Assembly (NCBI GenBank): GCA_963920635.1 | Contig: OY987304.1 | Span: 33,480,365-33,544,364 of the forward strand | Origin: Pseudeuparius sepicola | Lineage: Eukaryota; Arthropoda; Insecta; Coleoptera; Anthribidae | Reading direction: 5' to 3' | DNA length: 64,000 bases | In this document: positions 31,886-42,000 of the stretch, piece after piece | How positions within the stretch are numbered: the stretch's first letter is position 1 | How the letters are laid out: each line of letters opens with the position of its first letter | Notes under the pieces: generated by a model | What the model was told of the DNA's origin: nothing | What the model saw: the letters and a program-made list of their open reading frames with translations, nothing else | Database searches by the model: none | Translations under genes and position numbers: made by a program

Positions 31886-32405
31886 ATAAAATATCTTTCG
31901 CACTTATCCTACTTACAATAGAATCTAGCAACTTTACACTTTTACTTTCTTCATCACTAATTTTATATGCTTTTCGAATGTTGTCCACATTGCTGAATAG
32001 TGTTAATTCTGAGATATCCACTTCTTCGCCAATAATTTGAGTAAATATACTATTGTCTGTAGCATCTTCTGAATTTTTCGTCACTGTTACAACAAGCAAA
32101 TCCTTGTCTTTATCATCGATACCGAACTTCTGTAAACTTTGTGTAATATTTTTAGATATTGACAAATTAAACAAAATCTCTGTAAACACCGATTTCGTTG
32201 TGGTCTTTTCTGATGTTAAAGTTTTGTTTGCTGCAACGACTAACTGGAATGGGTCCAATATGAGTGCTGGCTTAATAAGACAACACTCCATCTGGCTCTT
32301 CATCAGTTTCCTGTGTAATTCAGGAACATTCTGTACATCTTTATACAGCCTTATACTTATTGTAAATTTAGAAGCAGGATCTAGCTCCAACCTGTAAGTC
32401 ATCAT
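31884..32405 (-). CDS. Tprkb: TPRKB / CGI-121 family subunit of the KEOPS complex
   Basis: Subunit of the EKC/KEOPS complex, which makes N6-threonylcarbamoyladenosine at position 37 of ANN-decoding tRNAs; TPRKB binds the kinase-like subunit PRPK/Bud32. 173 codons, one exon, close to the 175-residue human protein. Family landmarks line up from end to end: LFKDV-like RLYKDVQNVPELHRK near the N-terminus, LIKPALILDPFQLVVAANK in the middle, FTEILFNLSISKNITQSL with KFGIDDKD, and the C-terminal KLLDSIVSRISAKDIL. ATG at 32405 fits the family start. The stop codon overlaps an AATAAA signal (minus strand, 31885-31880). No truncation. Confidence 0.93.
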   Translation of the reverse strand: MMTYRLELDPASKFTISIRLYKDVQNVPELHRKLMKSQMECCLIKPALILDPFQLVVAANKTLTSEKTTTKSVFTEILFNLSISKNITQSLQKFGIDDKDKDLLVVTVTKNSEDATDNSIFTQIIGEEVDISELTLFSNVDNIRKAYKISDEESKSVKLLDSIVSRISAKDIL

Positions 32406-32529
32406 GAATTCAAAAGCATTATTTTAATAAATTAGGAAAAAGATATTTTAAATATAAAACCACAAAATATATAGGTTATATAAAACTGTTGGCTGTCACA
32501 AATACAGGTCTGGTCTGGCTACTCTGGCT

Positions 32530-32598
32530 AGTGTACACCACAAAATATATAGGTTAGTGTACACTAACCTATAACCTATATATTTTGTGGTGTACACA
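32530..32598. repeat. palindrome of ACCTATATATTTTGTGG words
   Basis: GTGTACACCACAAAATATAT is mirrored by ATATATTTTGTGGTGTACAC around a TAGTGTACACTA centre. Related words also occur at about 32460-32480 and at 33160-33195, all within 0.8 kb. Confidence 0.75.
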
Positions 32599-32626
32599 TA
32601 AACTAACCTTGTTGTACACGGTAGAC

Positions 32627-33016
32627 TTACCCACGGTATGTCATTGCGCATCTTGTAACGCGTCAGTTGCGAATCAGAATTTAAATTGCTCCATATGTCT
32701 TGTCTGCGGCATGCAGCAATCCATTTTTTGGCAAGATTATTGTCCTTGGGAAATCTATAATACTTAATTTCCGTTCCATTACTGTTTCTATTATTATTTG
32801 GACAACGCTGACTGCACATCCCGGCATTTCTGGCCTATTTTAAAGCCCTGTCGAGCTGGACTGACAGTTGTTTACACTTTTTTCTTGACACATTAAACTG
32901 TAAACTATAAAAAATCGTAAAACACAACCGCATTTTGAATTCGTGATTCGCAACTGACGTAGATGCGCAGATTTGCCTTGTTTTTGGATTCGTTACTGAC
33001 ATACCGTGGGTAAGTG
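32627..33016 (-). repeat. inverted repeat enclosing a THAP fragment
   Basis: CTTACCCACGGTATGTCA at 32629 is mirrored at 32999-33016. A second inner pair (TGCGCATCT..CGTCAGTTGCGAATCA) pairs 32646-32677 with 32944-32969. The right arm has about 28 bp extra between the two blocks. No target duplication found. Confidence 0.65.
32678..32827 (-). pseudogene. THAP zinc-finger half-domain, frameshifted
   Basis: THAP domains are DNA-binding C2CH fingers found in host genes and in P-like transposases. Minus strand: from ATG at 32827 the frame reads MPGCAVS, then a one-base shift leads into CPNNNRNSNGTEIKYYRFPK and KKWIAACRRQD. This is the first half of a THAP domain; the C-x2-H half is missing, replaced by the inverted-repeat arm. 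It lies upstream of TPRKB on the same strand but seems unrelated to it. Confidence 0.65.
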
Positions 33017-33429
33017 TATCGTGGCTAGTGTACTTTGCTTCAAACACATAAATAAATGTCACAGTCTGTGATTAACATAGAGATCACATTATATGATCTC
33101 TATGGTGATTAATGATTATATCACAGATACAGCTGGATACAGTTCCAGATCAAACCTAACCTATATATTTTGTGGATCAAACCACAAAATATAATGTACC
33201 TGCTCCATTCAGAGCTTTCTCTCCACTAACCTTGCCGTCTGCTATGTGGAAACCAAGATTACTATAGTTGTCTAGTATTCTTGGTGCGAGCCGATTATTA
33301 ACATTCGCTTGCTATTCACGCCCTGACGTGCTATCGCATCGCTCTCCAAAAAATTTGCACTTTTAAGAAGTTCAAAAAGCCTTTTAAAAGTATTTCGTGA
33401 TAACGTAGACCTGCCCAAGGACCCCCCCC

Positions 33430-33756
33430 TCAGACCTTTATGGGGGTAATAGTTGGGATATTAAACCCGTCTGCATCAATCGAGTTTGTTACCGTTATTT
33501 TACTTGACACGGAGGAAGAATCAGACGAGAAGCCGCTTTTCTTGCGCTTTCGTGGTTCGGATAACTTGATGGACTTAATATAGTCCGACATTTCTTTGAG
33601 TTGGGCTGAGAGATTTGCAACCTCCCTAGTTAAATCGGAAATTGTCTGGTCTTTAGCTTTTATTTGTTGAATGAATGATTGTTGCTGCTCTATGAGATAT
33701 TTTAAATTTAGCTCATTAGTAACCGAACCTTCGAAAGAGCATTCGGAGGCGGACAT
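33430..33756 (-). CDS. unrecognised 108-codon ORF with coiled coil, possibly LINE ORF1 start
   Basis: Begins MSASECSFEGSVTNELNLK; residues 20-65 form a predicted coiled coil (EQQQSFIQQIKAKDQTISDL and following); then a basic and Ser-rich tail (EPRKRKKSGFSSDSSSVSS) and DADGFNIPTITPIKV-stop. The G+C-rich leader up to about 34030 and the tail motif are reminiscent of a jockey-type LINE 5' end and ORF1, truncated. That identification is a guess; no RT follows. Confidence 0.35.
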   Translation of the reverse strand: MSASECSFEGSVTNELNLKYLIEQQQSFIQQIKAKDQTISDLTREVANLSAQLKEMSDYIKSIKLSEPRKRKKSGFSSDSSSVSSKITVTNSIDADGFNIPTITPIKV

Positions 33757-34562
33757 GATGCAGGAGGGAATAATGACATATTAAAAATATGACAAGCGAG
33801 ATTAGCACTCACTAAAGCGACTAGTATGTCTGTCTCACCCTTACTAGGTCCTAAACTGAGGGAAAGCGGGGTCTGCAAATGTCTCTGGAGGGTCGGGGAG
33901 TTTCGCAGGAGTACAAATGTCTTTACTCGGGAGAGGCGGGGGTAAGGGACGGGGGCCGGCGCCACTCAGTCGCCCATTGCGGGTTTCCGGGGGTTCGGCT
34001 GGGTCCTGCTCTTGTCGAGGGCAAAGTCATCTTCAATAGCAGCTTCAGTCCAGTGTTTTCCATACTGGGCTGGGTTCTTATATTTTTCTACTGCCACATA
34101 TTTTTGCCATTTTCTTTACAACCTACAGCCTACAGAGTGGATAAATATAGGCAGTGCTTGATCCAGTTACTTGAACATATATGATTCATCCGAACATAGG
34201 ATGGATATGAAAAAGAAATCAACCAGAGTTTAAGATTTCTCTAGCGAGCAGTGCTAATATGCTGGAAAATCAAGCACCTATTTCATCTAGAAAACTACAC
34301 TGAACATCTTGAATGGAATATCCATATCACCCTCAAAAGATTGAGCACTCTGCCTATGATCGTCATGCTTAACCCCCATCCACATAAGATATGGCCAACG
34401 CCAACACTGGCACTCTTATTGTACCTTGTACTTGATGTCTATTTTTTTAACAAAACCAAAAAGAAACAGACAAAATTTACTCCTTCGCCAAATATGCGCC
34501 ACAAGAAAATGGTTAATATTTCTTTTCTTATTGTCATATCAGTGTCCATATAGAAAAAGTCG
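33757..34562. other. G+C-rich leader then A+T-rich spacer
   Basis: 33840-34030 is G+C-rich and may be the 5' UTR of the retroelement-like ORF to its left. Nothing recognised from 34040 to 34560. Confidence 0.35.
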
Positions 34563-34680
34563 GTAAGATGCCAACGCCCGACGGGACTATGCGCCATCGT
34601 CACCACGTGAACGGTGCTAGCCTTGGGTCTACACGGGGCCCACGGGTAAGTTTCCGTGGGCCCCGGTCCGGCACCGTCGC
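34563..34680. repeat. G+C-rich dispersed repeat copy 2 with perfect hairpin
   Basis: 34563-34634 is the inverted relative of 23739-23826. It runs straight into a perfect 11-bp hairpin: GGGGCCCACGG (34635-34645), 8-base loop, CCGTGGGCCCC (34654-34664). Confidence 0.75.
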
Positions 34681-35770
34681 AATAACAAGGCCCGACAGCT
34701 GAAAGCGATGAGTCATCCAAGGGAGGTGAGCCTAAGGCGCCAAATTCAAATTTCAAGGTGCCAACTGCCAACTTGGTAAATTCAGTAAAAAAAAACACTT
34801 TAAAATGATTGTTTACATATATAGTTCATGGTTTTAAACACGGATAATAATCTATGAGAGTGAAAGTCACATTTTCAAGGGGTTTTGGTGCATTTAGATA
34901 TCTACCGGTAAAATTTTCGTAAATGCCAATTATTTCTTATTTGCCTTCCTAGATACAACTAAATTCGAATAAATAAAACCATAAAACTCACTGATTTCAA
35001 GGTGGTTACGTTTAATCACGTAAAATTGTTAGGTATAACACTCTCCAACAGTACAAACCAAAATCCTGGAAAACTGTGTAGGAACAAAATCTCTTTTGAT
35101 GGCCTTAACCCACTTTTCCCATAAAATGGGGTCTTTATGGAGGAAAAAGCGGACACATTAGGACCGCCCTAATCAGTGTGCCATTATCATACCTATTAAC
35201 AATAAATAAACTCCAGTTCAAAAAACACAAAATAAACATATAGAATTTAAAAGTTATTAAAAACACATAATTTATTCAAATTTACACATTATTATTATTA
35301 TTATGCATTTATAAAATGTACTTAATAAAATATGCTACGTACATGTATATAAATTCCATCACAAAACAATACTGTATTTTCATACAATATCGCTCTTCCA
35401 ATATCCCTATCAGCCTTACACCTACTTAAAACACCAGAAAATTAATTTTCATAATTATTCCTGTTATGTTTATGAGTGTAATAAAATAAACAAATGTTTA
35501 TTTTAGTAACATAAGATAAAATAGTACACATGCAGCAAAGTATGCAATATAATGACCACATAAAATAAATATGTATAAAAGTTACATAGAAACAAGAAAA
35601 TCGGATGCAAAATAAATCTTATTGTTTAGCATCCAAATGTTTCCAAATTGAAGAAAACGCTGCTTGATTGAGGCAGGTTAGGTAGGTTTAATAAAACCTT
35701 TACAAATTCCGTAATTTTCCACCACCAGCTAAGTCAGAGTTTCATCCTGACCTAACCTCAATATTCTGTA
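34681..35770. other. 3' flank of SLC25A38
   Basis: A+T-rich; would hold the 3' UTR of the minus-strand gene to its right. No open frame of note. Confidence 0.45.
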
Positions 35771-36057
35771 CTACTTTAACCCTATTACTTTTGATATTCT
35801 CTCATACACAGTCCAGGCCATGGCAGCCATGAGCGTTCTCCGCAGCATCCTTGGGACCATCCCCTTGAAGTAACCTGTCGGGCCATATTTCGAGTTAACG
35901 TACACAACTACGGACCACAAACCATTGAATTTATTTGGGTAGAGCTGCATTTTAGTTTTCAGAACATCGGCTGGTTGAGTGACAATGGAAGCCAGTATTC
36001 CTGCTGTTACGCCACAAGTGAAGTGAATCGGGGAGGCGTATGAGGAGTTCATGAGAT
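35771..36057 (-). CDS. Slc25a38: SLC25A38 last exon (third carrier repeat)
   Basis: Acceptor ttatttccag; the split Asp codon G|AT joins it to the exon ending at 45115. Contains [19 protein letters not shown] and [17 protein letters not shown]; ends GLK-TAG. Confidence 0.95.
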
Positions 36058-39000
36058 CTGGAAATAAAAAATAATTTAGAATAAAAAAAATATAATTTTG
36101 AATCATTTTAAAGGCATGCAAATTTTATAGAACTTGAATATGTACGGGAGTATTATTTAAAGATTTCTCACCCCGTAACTTTTTAAATTTTGGACCTAGG
36201 AAAAAATTATAAATTAATATGAAAGTTGTTTGAAACTTCCTTACGATCTCAATGCATTGATCAGAAAAACAATTGAAGGTATAGTATTTCTAAAGTCACT
36301 TGAAACAGTATAAAAAAACTCTAATTGCATAAAAAAAACTCTAATATCGGACATAAGCGTCACGCAGTTTTTTAAAGATATACATATTCTACAAGCAACA
36401 TAATATTTCACCTTTAAGGTTTTTTAAGGTTGTCGTCACACATAACGTAAAGGTTAATGCACCATACAATATTGTCAAAAGGTCTCTAAAAAGCCATATC
36501 GATTACAACTATTTACGCAAGTGTATCCTAAAATCTGTGAAATTATCGCACGCCTATCCACCGCATTTCGCTGTAAAAGTGGCCAGCCGTCGAACAGTGT
36601 AGCCCATGCAAGTATTGGTGATATATTTTATTATGTGAGCATGCAGTCAGTTGTTTTTACTACAATATCTATCGTCTCTGTCTCCTTCATCTCCTTTTAC
36701 TTATAATACCAGGTGCGGTTTAATATGGTTAAAAAATATTTTGTCTCGTATTTTATTACCGGAAGCGCCTGTTCTCGAGCTACCCTGGTAAAATATAAAT
36801 GAACTCACTTGGAACATAGTGATATACAAGGCGTGATCTATTTCGTAGCATTTACCACGCTCTGCTACAGGTAACAATACCAGACTTATCAGCAGAAATC
36901 ACCCGTATAAAATTCACAGGTTTTTATGCTGTTCCAAGTGACTTTAGAAATACTATAGCAATTTTCAGATATATAAAAAATATTTTTTTAATGGATCACC
37001 CTGTATATTATTAGATATTTGAAATCTATGTAAAATCCAATGATATACAGAGTGATTCATAGGAAATAGGAAATGCCAAAACTGGGAGTAGGAGAGACGA
37101 AAATATGGCGATTGATCCCAACATTTCTTAGACAAATGTTGTTTGAGAGATACAGTGTATTCAAGTTCTTTTTTGTTCAAATTGAATTATGGCTATATCT
37201 ACCAAAATAACCATAAAATTAATCTTTTTTGTAATAATATGTTGCCATAATTTTTTTTAGTGCACAGATTTTCTTCCCAAATGAGCTACTATATGCCCCA
37301 AATTTGATCAGATTTTTTTTTCTTTTATCATTTCATAAAACTAAATAATGCCACGTTCAAGACCATTAACAAATGTTACAAAAAGTTCCTATTGCGAGGA
37401 TAAACTTGAACCGTTTTTGTACAAAACTGCATTGAAGTTAGAACGTCCAGCAATGCCTAGTATTCCCAATTCCTGACAAAGTAGGTACTGGAAACAAATA
37501 AACGTCTTGCCTTTATTAATCTTAGATCAAGATACAGAGCGTAACATTACTTGTATATTCCTTAAATGTATTAGACCCTGTATCCTCAAAAGTATAGCCT
37601 TACATAGGTAAGTTTATTGGAAAAAGTTACTTTATTTCAAGTAGTAAACACATTATTTCCCCTTTAAGTGATACTTATGGAGCAAATTTTTTAAATAATT
37701 TTTCAGAAATACCCCGAAATAATACAAAAAAAAATCAAATTTGCTATGAAACCATGACACATATGAAAATATGCTAAGAGAACGTTTTTGTTTACAATTA
37801 AAATTTACATAAGAAATTTAATACGTTTTATTGCTATACACCCACGTCTACGCCACTGGTTGTTCAAGGTGTTTGATATTAACAGGTTTTATGCTAACCC
37901 ATGCCGTTATAGCGTGTACCAAATATGACTTAAATATCTCAACTAGTTTGGTAAATATTCAATAAAGACCACTTGTTTCTTAAAACTTTTACACCCTGTA
38001 ACTTTTTAATAAAGCCTTAAAATGATATAGTTTATAAAAAAAGTGCGGTTATTTTTTGGTTTTCTATCACTTGTTGAAGTGTCGCAGAATAAAACTGAAT
38101 CACCCTGTATATCCTTTACTCAAGCTTGAAAAATTAGTTTTAACACCCTGTATCACGTAAGTAAACAAAGCTTTAAAACATACAAGTTCATTTATAATTG
38201 AGTGTAATTTTTTTATGTGCTAAGAGAGCACCCACTGAACAGTGAATTTTTCAAAATTTTGATAAAAGTATAGTCTTAAAGCAACCAGTTTTGCCCACAA
38301 GTCATTGTTATAAAAAAGTTGCAAGTTGAAGAAGTTTCGGAAATTTTTGGGTTTTCCAAAATATCTCGGAAAGTATAGGCTATATGTATCTCGAATGCAT
38401 TTTTACACAAAACTAGCCCATCAAAAAGGAAATTTTTTTTCTTTCAAATAATAAAATTCCCCAAAACCAAAAAATGCATATTTGTATATAATAATGTATT
38501 TGTATTGTTCCTCATTTTTTTCTTTTTGGTGATCTTGTATTATCTTGGGAAGACGAAATAGATTCGAACACGTTAGCGTGAGGCAGTGTTCAGTGTTCAT
38601 TCATTTCGATTTTGTTTATGGATCACTAACACTTAAAACATTCCCCACTGTGCAGCAGCGCGGCCAACGTATTTTTCGTTGGCCGCGTGCAGCAGCCTCT
38701 ATAAAATTGGCTTTGTTCAACTATCAGTTCTCAACCACTTCTAGCAAATCCGACAGAGTAATTCCAAAACTGTTTTCAACCAATTAGATCGCTGAGAACC
38801 GGTCTGGAACTGCTGTTGGAACAAACCCAATATTTAATTATGTTGTTTTGTGATTGTTACATTTTGAAATGAAACCAGAGAAATGGAGTAGGGAGAACGT
38901 GCTTTGACTACTGCGCATCCTATTTCCAGGCAAATGTAATGTCCGGCATATTGTCCCCAGTTTGACGTTTGCAGTTTGTTTTCAGCGATAGTTGTTGTAT

Positions 39001-42000
39001 TTTCAGCAGAGAAATGGTCAGTGTTTTTGGAAAATGTCGTGTGCAGTACCAAGCTAAAAAGACCGCGCCACATTCGCGGCGCGAAACCCCGCGAAGAGGC
39101 GCGAACGTGGGTGTGGAGGTTGTCGGCTTTCGCGTAGTTTTCACGGCTTCACGTTCGCGCTTTCCGGTGTTCCCCGATCGGAGTCGGTTTTTTGTCCCGC
39201 GACAAATGAATTATAAGTCTAGGAGACCTCCGGGAGTATCATTTTTTCGGTAAGTTTAGTAAAGTTGGTTTAATATGGCCGCCACTTTTTTAGGCAGTTC
39301 GCGCAGCTTATAGCGCGTTCTCCCTACTCCATTTCTCTGAATGAAACCCAAGGTTTGATTAGGTTACTAGAAAGTAACCTTGAATGTAACCCGATAACTT
39401 TTCAAGAGAAAACCGCAATCTACAAGTACAAAATAATTATCAAGTTTTATATTATTCCGTGTAAACAACTAACTGAATTATCATGTTATTATCATTCCTG
39501 CTTTAAAATAGTTTATTTTGTGCCAGTCACACCGACTACCGTCTCCACCAGAGTATAACCTCCAAAAATGGAACCGAAAAACTTTCCACCTTTGAAGAAC
39601 GATAGAATACTGAGAGCTGCCCGAGGAGAAAAACCTGACAAAATACCAATATGGATAATGCGGCAAGCTGGCAGGTACCTTCCTGAATATTTAGAGATTT
39701 CGAAAAAACACGGATTTTTTGAAGTATGTCAAACTCCAGAATTGGCTTGTGAAGTGACACTACTGCCGATACGAAGATTTGACTTAGATGCGGCTATAAT
39801 CTTCAGCGACATTCTCGTAATACCCCAGGCACTTGGCATGGAAGTAAAAATGGTTCCAGGGACGGGGCCTGTGTTTCCTCACCCTTTAACTTTGGAGACC
39901 CTGTCAACATTACAACCAAACGGAGCTGTCGACAAACTGAAGTACGTCGGGGATGCGTTAACCTTAACACGACACAAGTTGGAAGGTAAAGTACCATTAC
40001 TTGGCTTTACTGGAGCTCCCTGGACTTTGATGTCTTACATGATTGAAGGTGGTGGCTCAAAAACATACAGCAAATCGAAAAAGTGGCTGTACGAGCATAG
40101 CGAGCAAGCCTCCAAACTTTTAACTTTATTGACAGATGTTATAATCGACTATTTGGTAATGCAAATCAAAGCAGGTGCTCAAATGGTGCAAATTTTTGAC
40201 AGCAATGCGGAATATTTAAATAAGTGGTTGTATAATAAATTTTGTCTGCCTGTTTTAAAAAGAATATCGACCGAAGTTCGTGCAAAACTGGAGGCAAGTA
40301 ATGTAGAAACAGTTCCTATGATATTATTCGCAAAAGGCGCACATTATTGTTTTGAAGAACTGGCAAATTTGGGTTATGAAGTTTTGGGCGTCGACTGGAC
40401 AATACCGCCGAAAAGAGCAAGAGAACTTATCGCGAATAAAAACATAACACTACAAGGAAATCTTGATCCATGCGCTCTGTATGCACCAAAGGAGGATCTT
40501 GTAGCATTGGTGAAAAACATGGTTACCGACTTTGGTGCAGAAAGGTATATTGCAAACTTGGGGCATGGAATATATCCAGATGGACCAATAGAATCGGTGA
40601 AAGCATTTATTCAAGCGGTACATAATTTCGAAGTTTAAATTTTAAGATGAAAAGTATACCAAGTGTTTATATATTTTATAGAACTTTTTATAGCTGTTTT
40701 TGAGAATATATTAGGAATAATCAGAAATATTGTCTTTGGAATGCCATATAACCATAACCATTCCCAAGCTGCCTAATACAATAGTGTTTACTTTACTATA
40801 AATGGGTAAGTACTATGGAGCGCTATAAGGAGATATATCGATATAGCACTGTTTCAAAATTTCCAGCCCTACTTTTATTGCAGTTCAAGTTTTCGATGTA
40901 GGTGGTGCGTCAGTCGTTCGCGGCGCTATTTTTGATTGACGTTTTTTGTGAAGTTCCACAAATTTGTGCCATTTTTTTTATTAAATTCATTGGATTTTTG
41001 GTGTATTTTGCTAACATTATAAAAAACGAGTGATGTGAAAGGAAATACAGATAGAACCTGTTTTGTTCCGGGGTGCAGAACGGGTTATTCATCCGATAAA
41101 AAAGCCAGGAAAAAATTTGAGATTGAAACAGAAGGTAAAATATCAAATTTTGGTTTCCATTTTATTTTTCATTTACACTTTCAGATTCCTAACCTTATAA
41201 CTGAGGTAGAGCAATGCAAAAAAATGTGCCATGTTGACCTCTGGATCTTTAGAGCAGATTATATCAGAACTGCCAAGCTCTCAACAAGAAGCATTTAGAA
41301 TGTGTTTTGCTGCTTCAAAAGTAACCACCCCAAAAAATCAGCATTATACTTGCATGGATTTATGAGTGACTTCTAATAAGAATTAAAGGAAGAGCCACAT
41401 ACGAGCATTTGCGAAAACAAAAAAAACCTACCACTTCCTTGTTGTGCAACTTTAAATAAATACAGGATGATTTTTTTAGGTCTACCACCGCGATTTTCTC
41501 GCTCATTCGCGGCCTACAAAAAAAACGTAAGAAACAAAAATGTGACAATTTTGGACAGCTAAGTGGTGCTGCAAAAGAAATCGGCACTCATGGCCAACTT
41601 GTCGCGCATTATTAAAAAACCTCAAATTGAGCAAAACTATTAATGGCCGTGGAATGTTTATTTTAAGAGACAGAGGAAAACTTTTATATTGAAAATTGAT
41701 GGCACTGAGAAGCTTTATCCACCCAGGTGCTCAGATAGTTTCAGCAAATTACACAGGGTCTTCGGCTCTCTTGAGGCTATGAATTTTTTTTTGTTTATTT
41801 CTTATTAAGCGATTTTCTCGCTTATTTTGGGCCGCACAGAAAATATGTAAGAAAACAAAATATGGCAAACTTTTTGCGGTGTACTAAAAAAACCTAAAAT
41901 TGACAAAAATTTTCATGGTCTCAAGAGAGCCGAAGACCCTGTGTAATTTGCTGAAACTATCTGAGTACCCTTTTGCATAAAGCTTCTTAGTGCCATCAAT

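Noticed and set aside
32053..32397. 114-codon plus-strand ORF
   Set aside because: Antisense shadow of TPRKB.
39568..40638. Urod as a recent processed retrocopy because it is intronless
   Set aside because: No poly(A) tract or flanking duplication, full active-site conservation, and no second copy in view; an intron-poor ancestral gene is as likely.
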